DNA of 64,000 nucleotides from Amycolatopsis sacchari (GCF_900114035.1 NZ_FORP01000029.1:20751-84750); one strand, 5' to 3'. Numbered from the stretch's first letter, positions 24,217 through 33,094 are shown. Notes: a model not told the origin generated them from the sequence alone. Translations and numbers: made by a program.

Positions 24217-24735
24217 ATGAAGCGCGTCATGATCGGGATTTCGGCGGCGGCGCTGACGCTGGCGGCTGGGGGTACCGCCGCGGCTGCTTCCACCGCACCA
24301 GCCTCGACGCCCCGGTGCGCCACCACGGATCTGGCGGTCTCGCTGGGTGCTCCGGTGGACAACGGCTCCGGGCAGTTCGATGTGCCGTTGACCTACCGCA
24401 ACATCTCCGACCACACGTGCGGACTGTTCGGCGTCCCGGGCGTCGACCTGGTCGGCCCGGAGGACCCGATGGGCCCGGTGTACCACCTGCCGCGCGTCGA
24501 CAACGGCGTCGAGTACAACGAGGTGACACCGGGGACGACGGCCTCGGCGACCATCACGGTGTTGCCCCCGGCCCAGGGCGATACGTCGTGGACGCCTTCG
24601 ACGCTGGTGACGACGCCGCCGGGGCAGACGGAGCCACTGACCGTGGGCTGGCCGTCCGGCCTGCCGGTTCTGCGTCAGGACGCGGCGACCCACCCGGGCT
24701 CGTACGTGAACGGCATCCTCGCCGACCCGGCCTGA
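24217..24735 (+). CDS. Secreted DUF4232-domain protein
   Basis: The 172-residue protein has a signal peptide (MKRVMIGISAAALTLAAGG, cleavage after TAAAAS or so). The mature domain starts TPRCATTDLAVSLG and contains FDVPLTYRNISDHTCGLFGV followed by PGVDLVGPEDP. These two cysteines and the N-x-S-x-x-T-C-x-L-x-G-x-PGV spacing are the DUF4232 pattern found in many actinobacterial lipoproteins and secreted proteins. GAGAGGAG lies six bases before the ATG. The function is unknown. It lies opposite a related gene at 23046, probably a diverged duplication. Confidence 0.8.
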   Translation: MKRVMIGISAAALTLAAGGTAAAASTAPASTPRCATTDLAVSLGAPVDNGSGQFDVPLTYRNISDHTCGLFGVPGVDLVGPEDPMGPVYHLPRVDNGVEYNEVTPGTTASATITVLPPAQGDTSWTPSTLVTTPPGQTEPLTVGWPSGLPVLRQDAATHPGSYVNGILADPA

Positions 24736-24779
24736 CCCGCAGGTCCGGGGCGGCCCCCTGGGGCGTTCGGCGTGTCGAG

Positions 24780-25370
24780 GGAGCCGGACGTCTCGGCGCG
24801 TACCGGCCCATCGGGCGCTGGCGCGCTCGGCATCCTCCGGGGTGTCCGCGACGGGTGAGAACACGAACCCGCCCGCGCCGAAGTCGTTCACCGCGGTGGT
24901 GAGTTCGTCGACCCATTGCCGCACCGAACCACCCACCCCAGGTGCCATCGGGATCGATGACCTGCCTGGACGTACTGGCTCCGCCAGTCGTACCCGCCCC
25001 CGGGTTTCCACGCGTCCGCGAGCCTGCCCGTGACCGCGAGCGACTTCGGTCCCATCGACCCGCTCCAGATCGGTGGACACGGAACCCGGGAGGGAACCAG
25101 GTCGTCGACCCGGTGGAACTCGCCGTCGAAGGTCACCGGGTCACCACCGCCGGGGAGCAGCTTGAGTGGGTCGTCGCGCCGAGCACGTACCCCAGCGCCG
25201 CGTAGGCTTCGAACTGCTCGGCGGCGTAGGGGTGATCGGTCATCGTCACCACGTCCAGCCCGTCCCGGTCGGTGTTCCGCGCCTGCGAAACCAGGACGCC
25301 GGGCTCATGGATTCCCACCTCGACGCCGTTGAAGCCGGTGTCGAGCGAAATGCCGAAACGGACGCGTAGC
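24780..25370 (-). pseudogene. Decayed LLM-class (luciferase-like, F420/FMN) oxidoreductase
   Basis: Pieces of one luciferase-like monooxygenase are spread over different minus-strand frames. The N-terminal piece reads SQARNTDRDGLDVVTMTDHP and continues YAAEQFEAYAALGYVLGATT (about 25180-25290). A middle piece reads VTFDGEFHRVDDLV, then PPIWSGSMGPKSLAVTGRLA (about 25000-25136). A C-terminal piece reads VDELTTAVNDFGAGGFVFSP (about 24840-24910). Much of the middle is missing. The order is correct for the family, so this is a degraded gene rather than chance similarity. No function is expected. Confidence 0.75.
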
Positions 25371-25389
25371 GAAACGTGACCACAGCAGG

Positions 25390-25870
25390 TTTCCCGGGTA
25401 CTCGCTACACGGCCGCCCAGGTGAGGAGGACTGCGCCGAAGGCGTCAGCGTCGAGCTCGAGACCCGCGGCGACGCGTTGCTGGAAGCCGCTGATCGCGCA
25501 GATGAGGACTTCCGCGCGTTGACCGCCACCGGGACACCGGCGTCCATCTGCGCCTTCAGCGGCGGTGTAGCCGTGGTCGATCCGCTCCACCTGGCACACG
25601 TCCAGCGCCTCCCGGACGTAGGAGGCGGGGCCTTCCTCACCGGCGTGGCACGTGGTGCGGTAGCCCTCACGGTGTGCGGCGGCGAAGTAGCGCGCGAACT
25701 TCGAGGGCGGGTTCCCGCGCTCAGCGCTGCCCAGGCGGACGCCGAGGATCCGGTTCCGCAACGGCCGGACCAGCTCGAGCAGCTCCAGGGCGCCGCACGC
25801 CCTGCGCGGCAGCGCGGCGAAGGTAGGCGCTGGCCAGATCGCGGAAGCCCGCGCGTGTGCGCGACACGCG
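25390..25870 (-). pseudogene. Decayed adenosine-deaminase-family gene
   Basis: The minus strand reads RDLASAYLRRAAAQGVR (about 25800-25860), then after a deletion and frame change RILGVRLGSAERGNPPSKFA, a typical YFAAAHREGYRTTCHAGEEG (metal-binding His-Ala-Gly-Glu) and YVREALDVCQVERIDHGY (about 25560-25750). The residues downstream, where the catalytic SxDDP motif should be, are scrambled. Start and N-terminal metal motif are missing. It is a remnant of an adenosine deaminase-like gene next to another remnant, so the 24780-25870 stretch looks like decaying DNA. Confidence 0.78.
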
Positions 25871-25928
25871 GTGCGGGGAGGCCGCCCGGCCGGCCGGATC
25901 TTCGTGATCGAGCCGGCCAGACGGCTCC

Positions 25929-25948
25929 CCGTATAGGTCGTTATACGG
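25929..25948. promoter_or_regulatory. Perfect 7-bp inverted repeat downstream of the GH16 gene
   Basis: CCGTATA, six bases GGTCGT, TATACGG lies seven bases beyond the GH16 stop (minus strand) and just upstream of the deaminase remnant. It is AT-rich for this genome. It could be an operator left from the deaminase promoter or a weak terminator. Confidence 0.35.
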
Positions 25949-25954
25949 TCCTCG

Positions 25955-27829
25955 TCAGCGCATCTGCTCCACCCGCACCCAGTCCACGGCGAGGTTCACG
26001 CCACCCGCCGCCACCTTGTCCACACTGGACTGCGGCAGCCCCCAGTACGGGGTGGCCACCTGGTTGTAGCCCGCCGGGTAGGCGCCGCCGAGCGCGAAGT
26101 TCAGGATGACGTACTGGTCGTGGTCGAACACCCACGCCCCGCGCGTCGCCTCGATCTTGGCGCGCAGCAGTTCCAGGTACTGGACGCCGTCGAGGGAGAA
26201 CCGCATCCCCGAGGGTGTCCACTCGACGCTGTAGACGTGCCAGCCATCGATGCCCTGGCCCGCCGGGAAGTTCTCGATCGCGCCGATGTTGCCGTCGGCC
26301 GAGTACCCCGGTCCGTGCAGCGAACTGCTCGTCCACGTCGCGTAGCCGATGTTCTCCATGATGTCGGTCTCCCCGCAGCCCGGCCAGGACACCGACGGAT
26401 CGTCGACGTTGCTGCCCAGCAGCCAGAACGCGGGCCAGAACCCGTCGCCGACCGTCATCCTGATCCGGGCGCTCACCCGGCCGTAGGTGAAGTTCACCGC
26501 GTGGCTCGTGTCGATCCGGGCCGACGTGAAGTGGTACGTCCCGCCACCCGGCGCGGCGTAGCCACCGGGCACGTACCGGGGCGTGATGACCAGCTGGCTG
26601 TCCGAAACCCTCAGCGTGCTCGAATCGTCGATGTAGGCCTGCGCCTCCCCGTTGACCGAACCCATCGTGGAACCGGTGACGACCACCCGCCACTTGCTCC
26701 GGTCCAGCCCCGGCCCGGTGAAGTCGTCGAAGAACACCGTCTGGTAGGTGCCCGCCGGATCCGCCGGGGGCGGCGCGTAGTCCGCCGCGGCGCTACCCCC
26801 CGTGCCCCACACCTGGAACTCGTACAGCGAGTAGCCGAACTGCGCGGTGGCGGGCGCCGGGTTGTAGAAACTGCGCCGCCGCAGGCCCTGCAGCCGCACG
26901 TACCGCCCGGTCACCGCGCTGGGCAGGGTGATCGCGTCGTGGATCCCCGTCGAGCTGCCGGGCGTGCCGACGTCGGCGGCACGACGCGCCACCTCGGCGG
27001 CACTCGGCTGGTACACGGTCTGCCAGTTCTGGTTGTCCTGCGACACCTCGATCCGGTAGTCCACCGCGTAGGCGGACTCCCAGTACAGGTCGAAGCCCGT
27101 GATCCGGGCTCCGGCCCCGAGGTCGACCGCGATCCACCGGTTGTCGTTCCAGTCACTGGCCCAGCGGGTCGCGTCGCCGGTGAGCGGGTTCGGGACGCCG
27201 CCGTCGAAGGCGTTCTGCGGGGTGTGCCCGGCGTCCTGGTAGTAGTTGCCGAACGCCGGTTTGCCGAGCGCGAGGTTGGCGGTCGCCGTCGCCGCCGGGG
27301 TGGGCACGGACCCGAACACCTGGAAGGCGTACAGCGAATAGCCGTACGGGGTCGCGCGCTGGAGGCCCCGCATCCGCACGTACCGCGCGAGCGAGGGCCG
27401 CGGATAGGTGTGGATGGTGACCGTGCCGCCCGTTCCGGCGTTCTCGGCGTACACCGGTGTCCAGCTCGTGCCGTTCGCGGACACCTCGACGACGTACCGG
27501 CTGCCGTAGGCGGCCTCCCACACCAGCGTCACGCCGGTGACGCGGATCGTGGTGCCCAGGTCGATGCGGATCCAGGCGTCGTCGGCGAAGTTGCTGGCGA
27601 ACCGCGTCGAGGGGTTGCCGTCGAAGGCCGCGCCCGGCCCGAGTGCGGAGCTCTCGGCCCCGGAAGCCGTCGCGGCGGCGGGGTTGGCGGCGTAGGCGGC
27701 GGCCGCCCAGTCGTCGTTCCAGCCCGGCGCGGCCGCGGCGGCGGGAGCGCTCCGCAGCGTGCCGAGCCCGGTGGCGGCGAAGGTGGCCGCGGCGAGCAGG
27801 ATGGCGTCACGGCGGGGAAGTGCGGACAT
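25955..27829 (-). CDS. Secreted GH16 endo-beta-glucanase with two discoidin (F5/8 type C) domains
   Basis: The 624-residue protein has a Tat-like signal (PRRDAILLAAATFAATGLG, cleavage around 34). Two discoidin carbohydrate-binding modules follow: residues about 45-173 (STRFASNFADDAWIRIDLG, ending YSLYAFQVFG) and about 185-342 (TRWASDWNDNRWIAVDLGAG, ending GYSLYEFQVWG). The C-terminal GH16 domain (about 360-624) carries the catalytic motif GETDIMENIG, with Glu487, Asp489 and Glu492, and GFWPAFWLL. This points to beta-1,3- or mixed-linkage glucan. GGAGG stands upstream of ATG 27829, 31 bases after the stop of the upstream discoidin gene, so both are likely cotranscribed. Confidence 0.9.
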   Translation of the reverse strand: MSALPRRDAILLAAATFAATGLGTLRSAPAAAAAPGWNDDWAAAAYAANPAAATASGAESSALGPGAAFDGNPSTRFASNFADDAWIRIDLGTTIRVTGVTLVWEAAYGSRYVVEVSANGTSWTPVYAENAGTGGTVTIHTYPRPSLARYVRMRGLQRATPYGYSLYAFQVFGSVPTPAATATANLALGKPAFGNYYQDAGHTPQNAFDGGVPNPLTGDATRWASDWNDNRWIAVDLGAGARITGFDLYWESAYAVDYRIEVSQDNQNWQTVYQPSAAEVARRAADVGTPGSSTGIHDAITLPSAVTGRYVRLQGLRRRSFYNPAPATAQFGYSLYEFQVWGTGGSAAADYAPPPADPAGTYQTVFFDDFTGPGLDRSKWRVVVTGSTMGSVNGEAQAYIDDSSTLRVSDSQLVITPRYVPGGYAAPGGGTYHFTSARIDTSHAVNFTYGRVSARIRMTVGDGFWPAFWLLGSNVDDPSVSWPGCGETDIMENIGYATWTSSSLHGPGYSADGNIGAIENFPAGQGIDGWHVYSVEWTPSGMRFSLDGVQYLELLRAKIEATRGAWVFDHDQYVILNFALGGAYPAGYNQVATPYWGLPQSSVDKVAAGGVNLAVDWVRVEQMR

Positions 27830-27860
27830 TCCTGTCCTCCGTTCTGGGGGGAGGTGGGGA

Positions 27861-30083
27861 TCAGGGGTACGACACGACGGTGCTGGGACCGCCGTTGCCG
27901 GAGTTGACGGCGGCGCCGGTGCCGTTGATCACCGAGTCGATGCCGCCGGATCCGTTGAGGAACACGGTGAGGAGGTCGTTGAACCGCACCCCGGGCGTAC
28001 TGGGTGCCTGGAACGCCATCGAACTGTGGATGTCGGCGCCCTGGTTGAAGTAGGAGTAGCTGCCCATGCCGTAGCCGGTGAACGACGTGACACCGGCGGG
28101 GAGGTAGAACGCCGGGTAGCCCTTCTGCGCCGGGCTCGCCATCCACGCCGCCTGGTCGGGCACCTCGTACGGGTTCTCGTTCTGGAAGAAGATCACCGTG
28201 CCCTGCTGGCCGTTCCACACGGTTTCGTACTGCTGGAAGTGCTCGACGAACAGCCCGTAGGCGGTGACGCGGGCACCGTTGACGACGACCCCGGTCGGTG
28301 CCGGGCTCGACGCCCAGGTACCGGCGCCGGTGCCGTGGTCGGCGCGCCACGCCCATACGTCGTCGAGCAGCGCGTCGTTGCTGTTGACCACCAACGCGGT
28401 CTGCGCGGTGCCCGCCTGCGCGCCGCCGACGCGGAAGAACACGTCGTGCACCGCGGCCGGGTCGGCCGGGTGGTCGGCCGTGCCGCCCTGCGCGCCCAGC
28501 CGCAGCAGCGCCGGTGAGCTGACCGGGCCGGCGTCGAAGATCATGCCGGTCACATCCACCCCGTCGACGTCCGCGACACTCATGGTCACGTTGCCGTTGG
28601 TGGGGATGAGCGTCGGGAAGCCCAGCCCGAGGACCTTCGTGCCCGGCCTGGTGACGTTGATCGTCGTCGGCACCCGGTAGACCCCCGGCGTGAACAGCAG
28701 GTTGTCACCCGCCGCCAGCGCCGCGTTGATCTGGTCCACTGTGGACGAAGGCTGGACGACGAAGAACGCGCTCAGCGGCAGCGAGGTTCCCGGCGTGCCG
28801 CCGTTGGCCCAGCTGGGGCCGGTGGAGTTCGTGCGCACCGACGGCACGAACACACGGTAAGCGCCGCTCGCGTCGGTGTAGAGGTAGGGCGCCTCCCTGG
28901 TGACGGGACAGGTGGCGAGCGTCGTGTAGTGGTCCGCCGGGAACGACTGCGGGGGCGCCCCGTTGGTCCCGCAGAACACCTGGTTCCACACGCCGTTGCT
29001 CCAGCTGCCGAGACTGCTGTTGCGCGTCAGGAACTGCTGCTGCGAACCGTTGGTGACGGTGCCGCTGATCACGGAGTCGGCCAGGAACCCGCCGCTGGCC
29101 CACGCGGGCGAACCGGTGCAGTAGTCCATCAGCGTCAGGTTGCCGTTGATGTGCACGCGCCGCATCGGCGCGGCCTGGGAAACCGCCCAGAAGTCGTTCC
29201 CGCTGTAGCAGCCGCTGTTCCCGGCGACGTTGATGGTCAGGTTCGACAGCGAGCGCCAGAAGTTCGTGGTGGCGTAGCACTGCGACTGGTCGCCGCCGTT
29301 GCACTGGTTGAAGACGTTGACCGCGCCGTTGATCACCACGTCACCGGGGTTCTGCCCCAGCCCGGCGACGCTTTCGTAGAAGCCGACGGTGAAGTTCAGC
29401 GGGTCGGCGGCCGAGCCGTAGGTGCCGGGCTTGAACAGCACGGCGTAGCGCTGCGGGCCGAACTCGTTGCCGGCCTGGGCGTTCCCGATCGTGTCGAGGG
29501 TGCTCTGGATCTGGGACTGCGGCATCGCCGGGTCGAAGACGTAGACGTTCGGGCCGAGGTCGCCGCCCGTCGCGGGCGGCGTGGTCGTGGTGCCGTGGAC
29601 GGACAGCTCCCACAGCGAGTACCCGTAGGTGGTGGTCCGCGCGGTGCCGTAGAGCCGGAGGTAGCGGCCGGAGCCGGAGACGGTCAGCGTCTCGGTGCCG
29701 CCGGTGGCGTTCGCGGTCGAATAGACCGTGGTCCAGTTCGCCGCGTCGGCGGAAACCTGGATCTGGTAGGACTTCGCCGCCGCGGCCTCCCAGGTCAGCA
29801 CCACCTGGCACAGGTCGTGCGTGCTGCCCAGGTCCACCTGCAGCCACTGTGGATCAGACCACTGCGAGGACCAGCGGGTACCGGTGTTCCCGTCGGTCGC
29901 CGCCGCCGCGGCGGTACCGGGGTTCTCGGCCGAAGAGGCCGTCGTGGGCTGGTTCAGCGCGAGGTTCGTACCGGTGTCACACGTTGCGGCAGCAGCGTCA
30001 GTGGTATGGACCAGCGGCACCGTGAGCACGGTGCCGAGTGCGGCGAGCAGGGCGAGCAGCACCCTGGCGCGGGGGACCTTCAT
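27861..30083 (-). CDS. Secreted discoidin-domain protein with beta-helix-like C-terminal part (function unknown)
   Basis: The 740-residue protein has a signal peptide (RVLLALLAALGTVLTVP, cleavage near AAAA at about 33), one F5/8 type C domain (about 34-165, TRWSSQWSDPQWLQVDLGST to YGYSLWELSVHG), a Thr/Pro linker, and some 570 residues starting LGPNVYVFDPAMPQSQIQST. Recurrent short beta motifs such as VVINGAVNVF, LSNLTINVAG, RVHINGNLTLMD, TLIPTNGNVTMSVADVDGV and VTGMIFDAG suggest a right-handed beta-helix, possibly two lobes as in GH55 exo-glucanases. Similar actinobacterial proteins are often annotated only as coagulation-factor-5/8 proteins or, doubtfully, adenylyl cyclases. AGGAGAG precedes ATG 30083. 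Cotranscription with the GH16 gene suggests glucan binding or cleavage; this is inference. Confidence 0.75.
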   Translation of the reverse strand: MKVPRARVLLALLAALGTVLTVPLVHTTDAAAATCDTGTNLALNQPTTASSAENPGTAAAAATDGNTGTRWSSQWSDPQWLQVDLGSTHDLCQVVLTWEAAAAKSYQIQVSADAANWTTVYSTANATGGTETLTVSGSGRYLRLYGTARTTTYGYSLWELSVHGTTTTPPATGGDLGPNVYVFDPAMPQSQIQSTLDTIGNAQAGNEFGPQRYAVLFKPGTYGSAADPLNFTVGFYESVAGLGQNPGDVVINGAVNVFNQCNGGDQSQCYATTNFWRSLSNLTINVAGNSGCYSGNDFWAVSQAAPMRRVHINGNLTLMDYCTGSPAWASGGFLADSVISGTVTNGSQQQFLTRNSSLGSWSNGVWNQVFCGTNGAPPQSFPADHYTTLATCPVTREAPYLYTDASGAYRVFVPSVRTNSTGPSWANGGTPGTSLPLSAFFVVQPSSTVDQINAALAAGDNLLFTPGVYRVPTTINVTRPGTKVLGLGFPTLIPTNGNVTMSVADVDGVDVTGMIFDAGPVSSPALLRLGAQGGTADHPADPAAVHDVFFRVGGAQAGTAQTALVVNSNDALLDDVWAWRADHGTGAGTWASSPAPTGVVVNGARVTAYGLFVEHFQQYETVWNGQQGTVIFFQNENPYEVPDQAAWMASPAQKGYPAFYLPAGVTSFTGYGMGSYSYFNQGADIHSSMAFQAPSTPGVRFNDLLTVFLNGSGGIDSVINGTGAAVNSGNGGPSTVVSYP

Positions 30084-30162
30084 GATCTCTCCTGGGACGG
30101 TCGTGGGGGCCCGAAGCCCGCACGGCGGAACCGGCTTCGCGCCGGCCCCGCAGCCCCGTCCA

Positions 30163-30174
30163 GAGAGCGCTCTC
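30163..30174. promoter_or_regulatory. CebR-like palindrome GAGAGCGCTCTC
   Basis: A perfect 12-bp palindrome lies 80 bases before the discoidin/GH16 operon. It resembles the operators of Streptomyces CebR-type LacI repressors (core GAGCGCTC). The LacI protein at 20782 appears to use a different site, so the regulator is likely elsewhere in the genome. Confidence 0.6.
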
Positions 30175-30250
30175 CGCACGCAGCATGATGGGCCGCCTCA
30201 GGGCGGGTGTCAACGCCGCGCCCGGGAAAAGCCCGCAGCCACGCGCTTTC

Positions 30251-31474
30251 TCAGCCCGCCACCCGGCCGGGTGCGGGCAGTGCGGGCCGCTGTCCGCCCG
30301 AGGCGAGGAAGGCGGCGACCGGCAGGGTCGCCGCACCGCGGGCGACGGCGTCCGGTCCGAGCGCGCCCAGTTCGATCGAAACCTGCGAGAACGGCAGGCG
30401 CAGGGCGTGCTCCCGCGCCGCCTCCCGGATCCTCGGCAACAACGGCGCGAGGGCCAGTCCCGCCCAGCCGCCGATGATCACGCGCCGCGGGGTGAGCAGG
30501 TTGACCAGGTTCGCGATGCCGACGCCGAGCAGCAGGGCGGTCTCCCCGAGGACGTCCCTGGCCGCCTGCCCCGCGGCCGAGGGATCCCGCTCCGCCAGCT
30601 CCAGGATCCGCCCCAGCGCCCGCTCCTCCTCCGCCGGGTCGATGCGGGCCGCGCCCTCGCTCTCCAGGTAGCGCGCGATCACCGACTCCGCGCCGACGTA
30701 GGCCTCCAGGCAGCCACGCGCACCGCAGCGGCAGCGCCTGCCGCCGATCTGCACCGTGGTGTGGCCCCATTCCCCGGCACTGGTGACCGAAGCTCCGTCG
30801 GCGATGAGGGAGGCACCGGCACCCGACCCGAGCAGCAGGAAGACCGCGCTGCCGGTACCGGCACCCGAGCCGAACCACAACTCGGCCTGCCCCATGGTGG
30901 CGGCCCCGTTGTCGATGAACAGCGGCAGGTCGGTGTGGGCCCGCAGCAGGTCCTCGAGCGGGACGCCGTCCCAGCCGACGGTCTGACCGTGCACGACGGC
31001 CGTCGGGTCCTGCCGCACGATGCCCGGCACGCCGATCCCGGCGCCCAATACCGGGTGCGCGTCGGCGGCCAGCTCCGCCAGCCCCACCGCGATGCCCTCG
31101 ACCACCTGCCGCGGATCAGGGCGGGCACCGTCCACGGGGAGATCGGCCGACGCCTGCTCCGCCAGGCCGAGGTCGAACCGCTCCACGCGGATCCGCGTCT
31201 CCCCCACGTCGATCCCGATGACCTGGAACCGCGCCGTGTCCACGCGGAGCAGGATGCGGGGCCGCCCGCCGTCGGACTCCACCGCCCCCGCCTCGACCAC
31301 CACACCGGCCTCGATCAGGTCGGCGGCCACGTTGCTGACCGACGCCGAGCTGAGCCCCGTCGCGGAGATCAGGTCCTGGCGGCTGAGCGGGCCGCGGAAG
31401 TACAGCTCGCGCAGCAACCGGGACCGGTTGGCCCGGCGCAGGTCACGGACGTTCCGGCGGCCGGCGTCGGTCAT
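30251..31474 (-). CDS. ROK-family transcriptional regulator
   Basis: The 407-residue protein has an N-terminal winged helix (GRRNVRDLRRANRSRLLREL, with PLSRQDLISATGLSSASVSN) and a ROK kinase-like domain: VIGIDVGETRIRVE (ATP-type motif), PLFIDNGAATMGQAELWFGS, EWGHTTVQIGG and the zinc motif CRCGARGCLEAY, then VNLLTPRRVIIGG. ATG 31474 has AAGGGGAG four bases upstream; a GTG at 31489 precedes that site. It is divergent from the sugar importer/beta-glucosidase operon and probably represses it, releasing on sugar binding. It takes the place usually held by a LacI-type CebR next to cebEFG-bglC arrangements. Confidence 0.9.
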   Translation of the reverse strand: MTDAGRRNVRDLRRANRSRLLRELYFRGPLSRQDLISATGLSSASVSNVAADLIEAGVVVEAGAVESDGGRPRILLRVDTARFQVIGIDVGETRIRVERFDLGLAEQASADLPVDGARPDPRQVVEGIAVGLAELAADAHPVLGAGIGVPGIVRQDPTAVVHGQTVGWDGVPLEDLLRAHTDLPLFIDNGAATMGQAELWFGSGAGTGSAVFLLLGSGAGASLIADGASVTSAGEWGHTTVQIGGRRCRCGARGCLEAYVGAESVIARYLESEGAARIDPAEEERALGRILELAERDPSAAGQAARDVLGETALLLGVGIANLVNLLTPRRVIIGGWAGLALAPLLPRIREAAREHALRLPFSQVSIELGALGPDAVARGAATLPVAAFLASGGQRPALPAPGRVAG

Positions 31475-31535
31475 GCGTCTCCCCTTCACACCCTGGCGCG
31501 GCCGTCGCGGCCACTCCCCGATTCTGCTCCACCTG

Positions 31536-31581
31536 TTGACGTGAGACTTACCTCACAGGTTAAATCACGTCGTGAACTAAC
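31536..31581 (+). promoter_or_regulatory. Promoter and operator region of the beta-glucosidase importer operon
   Basis: TTGACG at 31536-31541 can serve as -35, with TTAAAT at 31560-31565 as -10 (18-base spacer). Two dyads overlap it: GTGAG-N6-CTCAC (31541-31556) and an 11+1+11 dyad, GTTAAATCACG (31559-31569) with CGTGAACTAAC (31571-31581), nine of eleven positions symmetrical. These are good candidates for ROK regulator sites covering spacer and -10. Confidence 0.6.
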
Positions 31582-31689
31582 CCTCGAAGAAAGTGTTCAC
31601 CACCGTACCCGTCCCCCGCGGCCTCCCCCGTCCCCCGCCGCGCTCCGCAGCCCGTCCCCCTCGAACCTTCCACCGCTGAAAGGTCCGGA

Positions 31690-33009
31690 ATGCGCCCTCC
31701 CCACCGACTACGCTCCGCCCTGCTCACCGTGGCCGTTTCGGTCACCCTGCTCGCCACCGCGTGCGGCGGGGGCGGCTCCTCCAGCTCCGGCGGTCAGCCC
31801 ACCATCACCTACTGGGCCAGCGACCAGGGCAGCTCCATCGCGCAGGACGTCAAAGTGCTCACGCCCGAGCTCGACGAGTTCACCCGGCAGACCGGGATCA
31901 AGGTCGACCTCGAGGTGATCGGCTGGAACGACCTGCTCAACCGGATACTCGCCGCGGCCACCTCCGGCCAGGGCCCGGACGTGGTGAACATCGGCAACAC
32001 GTGGTCGACCTCGCTGCAGGCCACCGGGGCGTTCGTGCCCATGTCCGGCGAACTGCTCGACCGGATCGGCGGCAGGAGCCGCTTCCTGCCCAACGCGCTC
32101 GCGGCCACCGGGGAACCCGGCAAGGACCCGGTCGGCGTGCCGCTCTACTCGATGGCTTACGCGCTCTACTACAACAAGGCGATGTTCGCGGCGGCCGGGA
32201 TCGCGAACCCGCCGGCCACCTGGGAGGAGTTCGTCGCCGACGCCCAGCGGCTCACGCACGGCGACCAGTGGGGCGTCAGCGTCGAGGGCGCGAGCACGTC
32301 CGAGAACGCCCACCACGCCTTCACCTTCAGCCAGCAGCAGGGCGGCAGCTTCTTCGACGCCGCGGGCAAGCCCACGTTCAACACGCCGCAGAACGTCGCC
32401 GGGATCAAGCAGTACGTCGACTTCATCGCGAAGGACAGGATCGCCAACCCCAGCGCCGCCGAGTACTCCAACGGCACCGAGGCGGTCCAGGACTTCGCCA
32501 CCGGCAAGGCGGCGATGCTGCTGTGGCAGACCGCCGACTCGCAGCTGGCGAACTACGGCATGGACCCCGCGCAGTACGGCGTCGCCCCGATCCCGTTCCC
32601 GGCGACGCCACCCGCCGGGAGCAAGCACGTGAACTCGATCGTCGCGGGCATCAACCTGTGCGTGTTCGCCGGCACGAAGAACCAGGACGCGGCCCTGCGG
32701 TTCGTGCAGTTCATGACCAGCAAGCAGACCCAGATCGACCTCAACAAGGCGTACAGCTCCCTGCCTTCGGTGACCGACGCCTACTCCGACCCGGCCTTCC
32801 AGACCGAGACCGCCGCGGTCTACCGCAAGATCCTGACCGAATCAGCCGCGCCCATGCCGGCCGTCGCACAGGAAAGCCAGTTCGAGACGGCGATGGGCAC
32901 GGTGCTGAAGAACCTGTTCGCCGCCGCCGCGAGCGGCAAGCCCGTCACCGAGCAGACCGTGGCGGCCCAGCTGGACCAGGCGCAGCAGCAGCTGAACGCG
33001 GGCGGCTGA
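31690..33009 (+). CDS. Extracellular solute-binding lipoprotein of sugar ABC transporter
   Basis: The 439-residue protein has a lipoprotein signal ending LLATACGGGG (lipobox ATAC) and a Ser/Gly linker. The mature family 1 binding-protein part includes PTITYWASDQGSSIAQDVKV, GIKVDLEVIGWNDLLNRILA, GQGPDVVNIGNTW and GVPLYSMAYALYYNKAMFAA. AAAGG lies upstream of ATG 31690. It is first in an operon with two permeases and a GH1 beta-glucosidase, so the ligand is likely cellobiose or another beta-glucoside; that is inferred from context. A hairpin after the gene may favour higher expression than the permeases. Confidence 0.9.
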   Translation: MRPPHRLRSALLTVAVSVTLLATACGGGGSSSSGGQPTITYWASDQGSSIAQDVKVLTPELDEFTRQTGIKVDLEVIGWNDLLNRILAAATSGQGPDVVNIGNTWSTSLQATGAFVPMSGELLDRIGGRSRFLPNALAATGEPGKDPVGVPLYSMAYALYYNKAMFAAAGIANPPATWEEFVADAQRLTHGDQWGVSVEGASTSENAHHAFTFSQQQGGSFFDAAGKPTFNTPQNVAGIKQYVDFIAKDRIANPSAAEYSNGTEAVQDFATGKAAMLLWQTADSQLANYGMDPAQYGVAPIPFPATPPAGSKHVNSIVAGINLCVFAGTKNQDAALRFVQFMTSKQTQIDLNKAYSSLPSVTDAYSDPAFQTETAAVYRKILTESAAPMPAVAQESQFETAMGTVLKNLFAAAASGKPVTEQTVAAQLDQAQQQLNAGG

Positions 33010-33026
33010 CCGCGCACCTCCTCGTC

Positions 33027-33056
33027 GTGGGCCGGGGTTCCGCCACCCCGGCCCAC
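33027..33056 (+). other. Intercistronic hairpin after the binding-protein gene
   Basis: GTGGGCCGGGG, an 8-base loop, CCCCGGCCCAC form a perfect 11-bp stem in the 85-base gap between binding-protein and permease genes. Such hairpins often stabilise the upstream mRNA or partly stop transcription, giving more binding protein than permease. Confidence 0.6.
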
Positions 33057-33094
33057 GGCCTTCGCCGCCCTCGTACCGCCCGGGAGGACAACCG

